From NCBI GenBank assembly GCA_024397935.1, contig CP073743.1, forward strand, positions 992,001 to 1,056,000: a stretch of 64,000 nt of DNA, read 5' to 3'. Positions 1-8,079 of the stretch are shown here, in pieces. Position numbers and translations under genes: made by a program. The notes under the pieces were generated by a model. The model was not told where the DNA came from. It saw only the letters and a program-made list of their open reading frames with translations, and did not search any database. Within the stretch, counting starts at the first letter, position 1, and the number at the start of each line of letters is the position of its first letter. Source of the DNA: a bacterium SCSIO 12844 (GTDB lineage Bacteria > Pseudomonadota > Gammaproteobacteria > Francisellales > Francisellaceae).

Positions 1-72
1 TTACATATTTAAATTTATAAATATATTATCGTCTATTAAATTTATATGCAAGCTTTTTAATAAAATTTGTAT

Positions 73-1320
73 TTAGCAATGAAGTAAAGTTAGCCATAGG
101 TAACTGATTAATAGTGAAATAAATGTTATTGGCAAGCCTGCCAATAAGAAATTCCAGAAGGTAATACTATAGTTGTTTTGTTTTTCTGCTTTTTGAATAA
201 CGATTATGGTACTAGCTGCACTGATAATAAATAGATTACCAGCTAATGTACTACTAAGAGATAATGCCATTAATGAGCAAGCAGTATATTGCTGTAAATA
301 GGATAAATATAATTCAACTAATGGCACATTAGAGATAATTTGGCTTAAAATTGAGCTGATAATAAATATATGACTAAATGATGTAGGGTCTATTTGATAA
401 ATTGTTATTAGATGTTGTATAACGTGACTTTCCCATAGCGAGCCTATAACTATAAACATGGCAATAAAAAAGATGAGCGTATGCCAGTCTATTTGTTTAA
501 GTAATTTAAAACGTTCATGATAAAAAATATATACAGGAACAGCAGCAATTAGACTTGTTATTGCTAATGGTATCTTAGGAAAAAATTCGATGAAATGGCT
601 TAGGCTAAAGTAAATTAATAATAAAATAAACAGCATAATAGATAACATACTTGGCCATTTGGCCGTTGAAGAATTTTGTATAGGAAAAGCTACTTTTGAT
701 AATGTTTGAGTTAAGTGATGACGAAATAAAAAATATAGCCAGCAATAAGCAAGAATAAAACTTAAAATAACTGGTGGAGCTGCATAAATTAAAAAATAAC
801 TAAATGGATTTGATAAGTTACTTTGACTAGCAATTAATAGGTTTTGCGGATTGCCAATAGGTGTTAAGGCACTGCCAATCGTTAATGAGAAACATAATGC
901 TAAGAGATATAACTTTGAAGATGATTTTGTCTGTTTTGCTAGTAATAAGGCTATAGGTGTTAAAATGACAGCAATTGTGTCATTGGTAAAAATAGCGCTA
1001 GCTAAAGCGCTTACGAACATAAATACAAAAAGTAATTTTGGTGGTGATTTGATAGATGAGAAACAATGCTTACAAATAATACTTAACAAGCCCGAGTAGT
1101 TTAGTGCGCTGCCAATGCTAAAAAGCCCAAATAAAAAACCGATAATATTCCATTGGATCAAGTAAAATGCATTTAATAATGAGATCTGCTTAGTCAGTAT
1201 CATCATAATGGCGCCTAAAAGCATAATAACCCAGATTCCAATTGCTTTAGGTAACCATTGACGCATGGCAATTAAAATGACAATAGCAATAAATATAATT
1301 AAGCTAATTGGTGAGTGCAT
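73..1320 (-). CDS. ArsB/NhaD-type anion or Na+/H+ permease
   Basis: This is a 415-residue, very hydrophobic protein with roughly 10-12 predicted membrane segments, starting MHSPISLIIFIAIVIL. The length and the helix-loop pattern fit the ion transporter superfamily (ArsB/NhaD/CitM, SLC13-like). The stretches FTNDTIAVILTPIALLLA (about residue 113) and SNVPLVELYL (about residue 308) look like the paired N-D-T / N-x-P re-entrant loops of that superfamily. It would act in the inner membrane; the substrate cannot be read from the sequence. It starts 6 bp after the ftsW stop on the same strand, so it is probably the last gene of the murD-ftsW transcript. The family call is solid and the substrate is open. 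Confidence 0.75.
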   Translation of the reverse strand: MHSPISLIIFIAIVILIAMRQWLPKAIGIWVIMLLGAIMMILTKQISLLNAFYLIQWNIIGFLFGLFSIGSALNYSGLLSIICKHCFSSIKSPPKLLFVFMFVSALASAIFTNDTIAVILTPIALLLAKQTKSSSKLYLLALCFSLTIGSALTPIGNPQNLLIASQSNLSNPFSYFLIYAAPPVILSFILAYCWLYFLFRHHLTQTLSKVAFPIQNSSTAKWPSMLSIMLFILLLIYFSLSHFIEFFPKIPLAITSLIAAVPVYIFYHERFKLLKQIDWHTLIFFIAMFIVIGSLWESHVIQHLITIYQIDPTSFSHIFIISSILSQIISNVPLVELYLSYLQQYTACSLMALSLSSTLAGNLFIISAASTIIVIQKAEKQNNYSITFWNFLLAGLPITFISLLISYLWLTLLHC

Positions 1321-1326
1321 AACGTA

Positions 1327-2544
1327 TTAAAACTGTCGCTTTTGTACTTTAAATGTTGGTTTTATCTGATCTAGCAGTATTTTATTTTCAAAATCAATTC
1401 TCAATAAAATGCCTAAAGCATAGCACATAATTAATAGACTACTACCGCCATAGCTAATTAGTGGAAGTGTTAAACCTTTTGTTGGCAATATACCTGTATT
1501 AACGCCAATATTAACTAAGACCTGAAAAGCAAGCCAAAAAACAACGCCATATGAGACATAAGACTCAAACTCTCGGTTAAGTGTTAGTGCGGTTCTCGCA
1601 ATTTTAATGCCAATGGCAATTACAATTGAATAGACTCCCATTAAAGCAAATACACCCAACGCACCAAACTCTTCAGCAATAATTGACACGATAAAATCAG
1701 TATGTGCTTCAGGTAGATAGAATAATTTTTGCACACTATTACCAAGACCAAGTCCAAACCATCCACCACGTCCAAAAGCGATTAAAGCTTGAGTCAATTG
1801 ATAGCCAGAACCATATTGATTTTCCCAAGGGTGTAGAAAGCCAGTTACTCGTTCTAGTCGATAGGGGGAGTTTAAAACTAAAATGACGGCTAATAAAGCG
1901 CCAATGGCTGCTAAAATAATAAACCAACGAAGTTTAACCCCCCCCATAAACATAATGCCAAAAATAATGGTAAATAGAACGACAGAGGCACCAAAATCAG
2001 GCTCAAGTAGTAAAAAGAAGGCTAAGATTGCAAGTAAAACTAATGGTTTAACAACACCCCAGAATGCCTCTCTAGCATAGCGACCATGACGGACAATATA
2101 ACTTGAAAAATACATAATACCACAGAGTTTTACCACTTCTGAAACCTGAATATTGGTAAAGCCTAGTGGAATCCAACGCCTTGAACCATTGACAACATGG
2201 CCAATGCCAGGAATTAAAACGGCAATTAATAAAATAAGGGATATAATAATCCAAATACCACCTAATTTCTCATAGTTATCAGTCGGTACAAAAAGTGCAA
2301 CAGCCATTGCAATAAGACCTAAAATAACATAAATTCCTTGGCGGATTGAGAAGTAAAATGCATTATTATAATCATGCTGTGCTTCAACTAAAGAAGCTGA
2401 AGTAACCATTACCCAACCAAAAGCAAGTAAAATTAAAATGCTAAAAAAAAGCGTTAAATTTAAGTTAATTGGAGCACGAACTCGCTCAATTTTTGTAAAT
2501 TTACGCTCTCTAAAGTAACGAAAGCATCGTTTTAGGATAGTCAT
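1327..2544 (-). CDS. ftsW: Septal peptidoglycan polymerase FtsW (SEDS family)
   Basis: This 405-residue SEDS protein has about ten membrane segments. A basic cytoplasmic N-terminus of about 28 residues is followed by GWVMVTSASLVEAQ. The long periplasmic loop carries PEAHTDFIVSIIAEEFG, which contains the conserved Asp of SEDS glycosyltransferases, and the C-terminal part has LPLISYGGSSL. FtsW polymerises glycan strands from lipid II at the division septum with FtsI. I chose FtsW over the paralogue RodA because it directly follows murD: the A of its ATG is the last base of the murD stop (TAATG), which implies translational coupling. The length is normal for the family. murG and murC, which commonly follow, are absent here. 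Confidence 0.92.
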   Translation of the reverse strand: MTILKRCFRYFRERKFTKIERVRAPINLNLTLFFSILILLAFGWVMVTSASLVEAQHDYNNAFYFSIRQGIYVILGLIAMAVALFVPTDNYEKLGGIWIIISLILLIAVLIPGIGHVVNGSRRWIPLGFTNIQVSEVVKLCGIMYFSSYIVRHGRYAREAFWGVVKPLVLLAILAFFLLLEPDFGASVVLFTIIFGIMFMGGVKLRWFIILAAIGALLAVILVLNSPYRLERVTGFLHPWENQYGSGYQLTQALIAFGRGGWFGLGLGNSVQKLFYLPEAHTDFIVSIIAEEFGALGVFALMGVYSIVIAIGIKIARTALTLNREFESYVSYGVVFWLAFQVLVNIGVNTGILPTKGLTLPLISYGGSSLLIMCYALGILLRIDFENKILLDQIKPTFKVQKRQF

Positions 2545-3914
2545 TATAAAGATTCCGTTTGCTTTGCTGTGTTGATTCGTTCAACCAATGTCCTAAAATA
2601 TTGACCACGCTGTAAATAATTGTCAAACTGATCAAAGCTTGCACAAGCTGGTGAAAATAATATTATATCACCTTTAGCTGAATTTTGTTTAATGAGTAAG
2701 ACAATTTCATCTAATGTAGTATATAGTTTAATGTTTGTATGTTTAATCTGATTTTTAATTAATGTTTTATCTTGGCCAAAAAGATAAATGGTTTTAATAT
2801 ATCGATCGATCTCAGGTTGTAATTCACTAAAATCGCCACCTTTACTAAGACCACCTAAAATTAAAATACAATTTTTTTCAGAAGCTTGCTCTTTAGAAAG
2901 TCCAGAAATAGCAGCTTTGGTTGCACCAATATTAGTACCTTTAGAGTCATCAATCCAGGTAACTCCATTATAATTTGCAAATACATGACAACGACTTGGT
3001 AGATTTTCAAATGTGACTAAAGCCTTTTTAAAAGCAGCCATTTTTATTGTCTTTGAATAGGTGATATTTTGAATTTTTAAATAATACTCAACCGCTAATA
3101 AAGACATTAAAATATTTAGGTGGTTATGTTTGCCTTTTAAATAAATATTATTGATAGAGACAATTGGGTCATTGATATAAGTGATATTTTGATTGTCTAT
3201 TTTAAATAGGTCTTGTTGATCGTAATAAGTAATATTAGAGTGAGTAATTATGCTATTTAAATCTAAATTACAAATAATATAATTGACTCTTTTAGCTAGT
3301 TGAAGCTTAGATTGTTTATAAGCTTGGTAATCACTATAACGATCTAAGTGGTCTTTTGAAATATTGGTGATAATACCAATGAGTGCTGTAAATGATTGCA
3401 TTAAATCTAGTTGAAAGCTTGAGATTTCAATTATAAATACATCATAATCATTATCTAACAGATCAAATACTGCAATACCAATATTGCCACAAGCTTTAGC
3501 TTTAATATTTAAATGATTCAATAAGCTTGTAATTAGGCTTGTGACTGTACTTTTACCGTTTGACCCTGTAATTGCAATGATTGGTTTTGTCGTTATATGA
3601 CTAAATAATTCAAGATCACAAATAATTGGGCAATTTAGTTTTTTTATAGGATTAAAACGCTCTTCTCTTAAATCAAAACCAGGGCTTGCAATGATTAAAT
3701 CAATTTCTGATAGTTGGCTTAAGTCTTTAATTTCTGTTGACTGGTTAGTGAAGTTTGTTTGGTCGTTTTCATCATAATAGTAAACTGTCAGATGAAAGTT
3801 TTTAGTTAAATAATTAAAAACAGACTTGCCACTAATACCAAGCCCTAAAATAAGAACTCGCTTAATCAGTTTATTTTGATAATACAGTGCTTTCTTTTGT
3901 GTTAATTGATTCAT
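2544..3914 (-). CDS. murD: UDP-N-acetylmuramoylalanine--D-glutamate ligase MurD
   Basis: A 456-residue Mur ligase that adds D-Glu to UDP-MurNAc-L-Ala in the cytoplasm, using ATP. The N-terminal Rossmann-like domain has VLILGLGISGKSV near residue 20. The ATP-binding P-loop is AITGSNGKSTVTSLI (about residue 114), and the C-terminal domain shows WIDDSKGTNIGATKAAI and LGGLSKGGDF. The ATG at 3912-3914 is the left boundary of a 72-bp repeat shared with the mraY 3' end, so murD originally followed mraY within a few bases. It is now separated from mraY by the inserted CaaX-protein gene and must have gained its own promoter, or be transcribed from the inserted DNA. It is coupled to ftsW by a one-base overlap. 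Confidence 0.95.
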   Translation of the reverse strand: MNQLTQKKALYYQNKLIKRVLILGLGISGKSVFNYLTKNFHLTVYYYDENDQTNFTNQSTEIKDLSQLSEIDLIIASPGFDLREERFNPIKKLNCPIICDLELFSHITTKPIIAITGSNGKSTVTSLITSLLNHLNIKAKACGNIGIAVFDLLDNDYDVFIIEISSFQLDLMQSFTALIGIITNISKDHLDRYSDYQAYKQSKLQLAKRVNYIICNLDLNSIITHSNITYYDQQDLFKIDNQNITYINDPIVSINNIYLKGKHNHLNILMSLLAVEYYLKIQNITYSKTIKMAAFKKALVTFENLPSRCHVFANYNGVTWIDDSKGTNIGATKAAISGLSKEQASEKNCILILGGLSKGGDFSELQPEIDRYIKTIYLFGQDKTLIKNQIKHTNIKLYTTLDEIVLLIKQNSAKGDIILFSPACASFDQFDNYLQRGQYFRTLVERINTAKQTESL

Positions 3915-3983
3915 TGCTATTTAATTTTTAATGAAGCTAAACCAATTAGAACAAATAAAATGGTTAAAATCCAGAAATGGATG
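3912..3983. repeat. Direct repeat, copy 1 (murD side) of the mraY 3' end
   Basis: These 72 bp match 6101-6172 in the same orientation with two mismatches, both C in the functional copy and T here. Recognisable but decayed similarity runs on to about 4030. The repeat begins exactly at the murD start codon, so it includes the original mraY stop and the short mraY-murD spacer. With copy 2 it brackets the CaaX-protein gene. Confidence 0.9.
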
Positions 3984-4030
3984 TGAGTTTTAGTTTTATT
4001 ATGGGCTAGACATTTTGGAAGATGATAATG
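3917..4030 (-). pseudogene. Decayed remnant of the mraY 3' end
   Basis: Read on the minus strand this piece ends in the same in-frame tail as MraY: FWILTILFVLIGLASLKIK then TAG, with one change (Ile for Val) in the last 19 codons. Upstream the match decays: HIH for TIR, and HNKTKT where MraY has LSETKV. The last 36-38 codons are recognisable before identity is lost near 4030. It has no start codon or upstream domain, so it is not a gene. It is the old mraY terminus left beside murD after the insertion of 4.0-6.1 kb. Confidence 0.85.
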
Positions 4031-4092
4031 AGATGTTTTGTTTTAAAAATTATTGAATATATTAAATTTATTATGTATATTGTAATTAATTG

Positions 4093-4112
4093 TTATATTT
4101 AATTAAATATAA
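4093..4112. promoter_or_regulatory. 20-bp perfect AT palindrome with an overlapping -10-like TATAAT
   Basis: A perfect 20-bp inverted repeat with no loop and only A/T bases, centred on AATT, lies 45-65 bp upstream of the CaaX-protein start. TATAAT at 4108-4113 overlaps its right arm and could be a -10 element, but no good -35 lies 16-18 bp upstream. Long A/T palindromes arise easily by chance in DNA this AT-rich, so an operator role is only a possibility. Confidence 0.3.
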
Positions 4113-4157
4113 TGTTGAGAATTAATACTTATTAACTATTACTCAAAGGGGTTGCAG

Positions 4158-6086
4158 ATGGGAAATCTAAATAATGGTAGATTAGGTCCAAATACAGAAA
4201 AAAATATTAATTCACCATTTGGTGTTTATTTCGATGGGGAAAAATATAAAAACTATACAGCCTCAGATGCTTTAGAAATGTTTTTTAATCGGTTTTACTC
4301 TGCTGAATTACCTGAAGGTGTGAGTGTTGAATTTTCGCCTGATGTAAAAGAATTTACTCCAAGAAAAAGTCCCTTAGCAAAAGACCAAGCCCCTGAGGAG
4401 CTAGAGGGACGTGATTTACATTCTGATGACTTTGATGATTTTCTTAATCAAAGTACAGTAACAATACCTGAACACATTAAATTAACTCAACATGATCTTA
4501 ATGCTGTCGAGTCAGCTTTAAATGATTGTAATTGGAAATCACCAGTTCTTAATGACGATAAATATACATTTTGTGCTTTATGGCTATTTAAACAAAATAA
4601 AATATCTAGACAGCAAATGACAACTGTATTAAAGCATCAGCAGGTAAAAAATAAGCAAGATTTTTATACTGTATTAGATAAAGAAAATCAATTTACTAAA
4701 GAAGCAAAAGAAATATTAATACCAATTATTGTAGAAACATCTAAAAGAAGAGGAATTGATATAACAGATGGACATATAGAGCGATTTCGACTATTGATGT
4801 CAGAGTTACCGAAGTCAGAGCAAGTGTTTTTTACAGCGACTCCAGATCCTCAAGCAATAAGTAATGATAAGCAAAACCCATTGCTTGGTGATATTATGTT
4901 GCGAGAAGGGTCACTATATCAAATAGATAAAGTAGTTAAAGGAGGGGGTGAAGAAGAAAGTAAAGAAGAAGTTCAAGAAGAGTTAATTGAAAAACTAGAT
5001 GTGCATTTATCATTGGGTATTTTAGATGCGCGTAAAATATCTATATTTGGTATTAATGGAGCATGTACTTCTCGAGCAATGCTAGGTAAGGTATCTATTT
5101 CAGATGTCGAAAAAGGAGTCAGTAGTTATCATAGACCTATGGCTATAAGTATTGAACAAAGTGGTGTTGCTCCTACAACCAAAGGTATCCATGAATATGA
5201 TTATACACCTATGCCAGTTGTTACAGACCATGATGAGTATCATACTGAAGTACAATCTGTCCATGGAAGTCATTACAATTTGATGCTTAATCACATCAAA
5301 GATATACTAAGAAATGATACAGGAAGAAAATGGGCATTAGAAATTTGGGAAAATGTCGATCGTGATGGTTTTAGTCCATATCATGCAAACCCTTCTTACC
5401 AAGAATCATTAGATAAATTTGCTACTTTTTTAACCTATAAAATGAATTTAGATAACGATGGTCAATTAACAGTTGCAGGCTTTTCTTTACTGATGGATAT
5501 GATTAATCATAAAGATCAATGGGATAAGCTATATAATATTAACTATGATTTGTTTCGTAATAAGCCTATTAAAAAAGAAATAGTTTCAAAATTTGAAAAC
5601 TTTTTAGAAATCATTAAAGGTTATGAAGAGCAAAGTGACATATCACCGTTAGCAAATTTAAGTCATACAGATCAGATGAAATTTATGTATGCTCACTATA
5701 TATTATTTACTCGATTAGGAGAAAGTGAGTTTAAGAGTGTGTATCTTTCAAATAAAGGAAGGATGAAAGCATTTGTAGATAATTTAACATTTGGTGTCTA
5801 TAAAGATCATTTTGGTACTAAGAATAAATTAACTTTACGATATAATACAGATTCACAGGTAATAAATATTCCAGTTGATAGATCTGGAGAAGAGGAATAT
5901 CCTCTCAATTTAGAGAATGAATTTGCATTTGTTGATAAAATAAAAGAAGAACTTGGCTTAGATCAGTCGGTCAGTGTTGAAAGTGATTCAGTTGAAAGTA
6001 ATTCAGGCAGCTCAAGTAATCCACAGCTTATTTTTAATAGCCAAAGACAATCAGGAAATAAAGAGAGAGGGTGTACCATTTTGTAA
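4158..6086 (+). CDS. Unrecognised 642-residue protein ending in a CaaX box (CTIL); candidate effector
   Basis: I do not recognise the family. The start is ATG 4158, because AAGGGG ends 6 bases upstream; an in-frame TTG at 4152 would touch the ribosome site. The protein is hydrophilic, with no signal peptide or membrane helix. Seen in order: an N-terminal domain (FGVYFDGEKYKNY), a helical region at about 105-220, an acidic stretch GGGEEESKEEVQEE (263-276), GINGACTSRAM around Cys303, a His-rich segment 345-380, a further helical part, and a Ser/Asn-rich tail (about 605-638) leading to Cys-Thr-Ile-Leu at the very end. A flexible tail plus CaaL is the layout of host-geranylgeranylated proteins. 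It lies opposite to its neighbours inside a split mraY/murD cluster, between direct repeats. A role as a translocated effector is inference. Confidence 0.75.
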   Translation: MGNLNNGRLGPNTEKNINSPFGVYFDGEKYKNYTASDALEMFFNRFYSAELPEGVSVEFSPDVKEFTPRKSPLAKDQAPEELEGRDLHSDDFDDFLNQSTVTIPEHIKLTQHDLNAVESALNDCNWKSPVLNDDKYTFCALWLFKQNKISRQQMTTVLKHQQVKNKQDFYTVLDKENQFTKEAKEILIPIIVETSKRRGIDITDGHIERFRLLMSELPKSEQVFFTATPDPQAISNDKQNPLLGDIMLREGSLYQIDKVVKGGGEEESKEEVQEELIEKLDVHLSLGILDARKISIFGINGACTSRAMLGKVSISDVEKGVSSYHRPMAISIEQSGVAPTTKGIHEYDYTPMPVVTDHDEYHTEVQSVHGSHYNLMLNHIKDILRNDTGRKWALEIWENVDRDGFSPYHANPSYQESLDKFATFLTYKMNLDNDGQLTVAGFSLLMDMINHKDQWDKLYNINYDLFRNKPIKKEIVSKFENFLEIIKGYEEQSDISPLANLSHTDQMKFMYAHYILFTRLGESEFKSVYLSNKGRMKAFVDNLTFGVYKDHFGTKNKLTLRYNTDSQVINIPVDRSGEEEYPLNLENEFAFVDKIKEELGLDQSVSVESDSVESNSGSSSNPQLIFNSQRQSGNKERGCTIL

Positions 6087-6100
6087 CAATATTTGGTACC

Positions 6101-6172
6101 CATTGCTATTTAATTTTTAATGAAGCTAAACCAACTAGAACAAATAAAATGGTTAAAATCCAGAAACGGATG
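6101..6172. repeat. Direct repeat, copy 2 (functional mraY 3' end)
   Basis: This copy contains the true mraY stop codon (6106-6108, minus strand) and the last 21 codons. It includes the trinucleotide that is the murD start codon in copy 1, although no murD follows here. Outside the repeat the flanks differ completely, which marks the right junction of the inserted segment. Confidence 0.9.
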
Positions 6173-7191
6173 GTAACTTTAGTTTCACTAAGGCCAAGTT
6201 GTTCGAAATGGTGGTGGATCGGTGCCATTTTAAAAATACGTTTTTTTCTTAATTTATATGAACCAACTTGTAAAATAACAGAAATAGTTTCAATCACAAA
6301 TATAAAGCCCATAATAAATAGAATTAACTCTTGACGTAGAATAATCGCTGCTACACCTAATGCAGCGCCTAGCGCAAGGGCACCAACATCGCCCATAAAT
6401 ACATCAGCAGGGTGGGCATTAAACCATAAAAAACCTAGGCTTGCGCCAAAGATAGCAGATAAAAATATGGCAACTTCTTGGGTGCCTGGGATATAAACTA
6501 GGTGTAAATAATAAGCAAAAGTTGCATTGCTTGTCGCATAAGCAAAAATAGCTAAACCAGCAGCTACTAATCCAATAGGCACAATAGCAAGGCCATCAAG
6601 CCCATCAGTTAAGTTTACTGCATTAGAGCTACCGACAACAACAAAATAGCTTAATATGATAAAGCCTATAGCGCCTAAGGGAATGGCTAGTGACTTGGTA
6701 TATGGAATTGCAATACTTAAATCCATATAACGATTAAAATGAAAATATAAAATAATGCCGGCAATTAAAGCAAAAATAGATTGTAATAGGTATTTCCAGC
6801 GTGATTTTAAACCCCTTGGATGCTTAAGTACCAATTTAAGAAAATCATCTAAAAAGCCAATGCCACCAAATAGTATTAACGTTATGATTAATACCCAGAT
6901 ATAGATATTGTCTAAATTGGCCCATAAAAGCGATGAGATAATGACAGAAAGTAAAATTAACACACCACCCATTGTTGGTGTTCCTGATTTCTTTAAGTGA
7001 GTTTGTGGGCCTTCTTCTCTGACAACTTGACCTACTTGCATTTTTCTAAGCCAGTTAATCATTGGTCGACCGAATACTAAAGATAGGATCAATGCAGTGG
7101 CGGCAGCTAGTACACAACGTAGCGTAATATAATTGAATACATAAAAGGGGCGATAAAAGTCAACGAGGAAGTTTGTAAGCCAAAGTAGCAT
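6106..7191 (-). CDS. mraY: Phospho-N-acetylmuramoyl-pentapeptide-transferase MraY
   Basis: A 361-residue polytopic enzyme that transfers phospho-MurNAc-pentapeptide to undecaprenyl phosphate, making lipid I at the inner membrane. Family marks are GTPTMGGVLIL (about residue 71), the paired-Asp motif GFLDDFLK (about 114), NLTDGLDGLAI (about 193), NAHPADVFMGDVGALALG (about 258) and the HHHFEQLG metal/uridine loop near the C-terminus. The length equals E. coli MraY. AAGGA lies just upstream of the ATG. The normal downstream neighbour murD is displaced by 2.2 kb. The last 21 codons are part of the direct repeat, so this 3' end may itself have come with the inserted DNA. murF, the usual upstream neighbour, is absent; dedA is divergent. 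Confidence 0.97.
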   Translation of the reverse strand: MLLWLTNFLVDFYRPFYVFNYITLRCVLAAATALILSLVFGRPMINWLRKMQVGQVVREEGPQTHLKKSGTPTMGGVLILLSVIISSLLWANLDNIYIWVLIITLILFGGIGFLDDFLKLVLKHPRGLKSRWKYLLQSIFALIAGIILYFHFNRYMDLSIAIPYTKSLAIPLGAIGFIILSYFVVVGSSNAVNLTDGLDGLAIVPIGLVAAGLAIFAYATSNATFAYYLHLVYIPGTQEVAIFLSAIFGASLGFLWFNAHPADVFMGDVGALALGAALGVAAIILRQELILFIMGFIFVIETISVILQVGSYKLRKKRIFKMAPIHHHFEQLGLSETKVTIRFWILTILFVLVGLASLKIK

Positions 7192-7360
7192 GGACAGTCC
7201 TTGCCAAGAGTTTCATAGTTTGTATCAGTAAGGCTTATTGTAGCGAAATTTTAATCGATTTGTCATCTTAGAAATGAAATAACTTTTCGATTTTATGTCA
7301 AAATCAGGATAGAATTGATCTTTAACTATTTTGAAGCTAAAAAATGGATGAAAAAAATAC

Positions 7361-7996
7361 GTGGACTGGATAACATCGATTATTGATTTTGTATTGCATT
7401 TAAATGTGCACTTGAAAGAATTAGTAGAACAGTTTGGCTCTTGGAGTTATGGCATATTGTTCTTAATTATATTTTTAGAAACAGGTGTGGTATTTGCACC
7501 ATTTTTGCCAGGAGATTCACTATTATTTGCAGCAGGTTCAATTGCTGTATTTACGCATATTAATGTTCATCTATTGATTTTTTTGTTAATTATTGCAGCT
7601 TTTGTAGGAGATACCTGTAATTATTGGATTGGTCATTGGTTTGGTGAAAAGATTTTAGAAAAAAAATGGATTAAACGTCAGTATATTGATAAGACGCATG
7701 AATTTTTTGAAAGACATGGTGGCAAAGCCATTGTAATTGCAAGATTTGTACCTGTTATTCGTACCTTTGCACCCTTTGTTGCAGGCTTAAGTGATATGTC
7801 CTATCGTAAATTTATGATTTATAATCTTGCAGGTGCTATTTTGTGGGTTGTTTTAGTTACTTATGCCGGTTATTTTTTTGGTAATGTTCCTATTGTAAAA
7901 GAGAATTTCACAATTGTTATTTTTGTGATCATTATCTTATCTATAATGCCGGCAGTATTTGAGTTTATCAGACATAAATATTTCAAAAAATACTAA
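7361..7996 (+). CDS. DedA family inner-membrane protein
   Basis: A 211-residue DedA/SNARE-associated (VTT) domain protein with about five membrane segments. Diagnostic stretches are FLETGVVFAPFLPGDSLLFA (about residue 45-64), FVGDTCNYWIGHWFGEK and RFVPVIRTFAPFVAGLSDMSYRKF, which together resemble E. coli DedA itself. Members of the family help recycle undecaprenyl phosphate or phospholipid carriers and are linked to membrane potential and antimicrobial resistance. An in-frame stop at 7349 leaves GTG 7361 as the earliest start; the ribosome site is weak (GGATG, 11 bases away). Divergent from mraY with a 169-bp spacer. A functional tie to the lipid carrier used by MraY is attractive but inferred. 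Confidence 0.88.
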   Translation: MDWITSIIDFVLHLNVHLKELVEQFGSWSYGILFLIIFLETGVVFAPFLPGDSLLFAAGSIAVFTHINVHLLIFLLIIAAFVGDTCNYWIGHWFGEKILEKKWIKRQYIDKTHEFFERHGGKAIVIARFVPVIRTFAPFVAGLSDMSYRKFMIYNLAGAILWVVLVTYAGYFFGNVPIVKENFTIVIFVIIILSIMPAVFEFIRHKYFKKY

Positions 7997-8079
7997 TATT
8001 GCAGTTTTATTGTTGATTTTTTGATCATCTTCTGTTATCTTATCGCATTGAATGATAGGTACCTTGGGTTGCGTAATCA

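Noticed and set aside
851-1099. Plus-strand frame of 82 codons opposite the permease gene
   Set aside because: It overlaps a complete transporter gene in antisense, has no ribosome site and no recognisable product.
6073-6099. GTACCA ... TGGTAC hairpin at the end of the CaaX gene as a terminator
   Set aside because: The stem is only 6 bp with a 15-base loop and no T run follows.
6071-6334. Plus-strand open frame running from the CaaX gene tail through the mraY end
   Set aside because: It is the antisense of mraY codons; the mraY protein is fully conserved, so this frame is a shadow.
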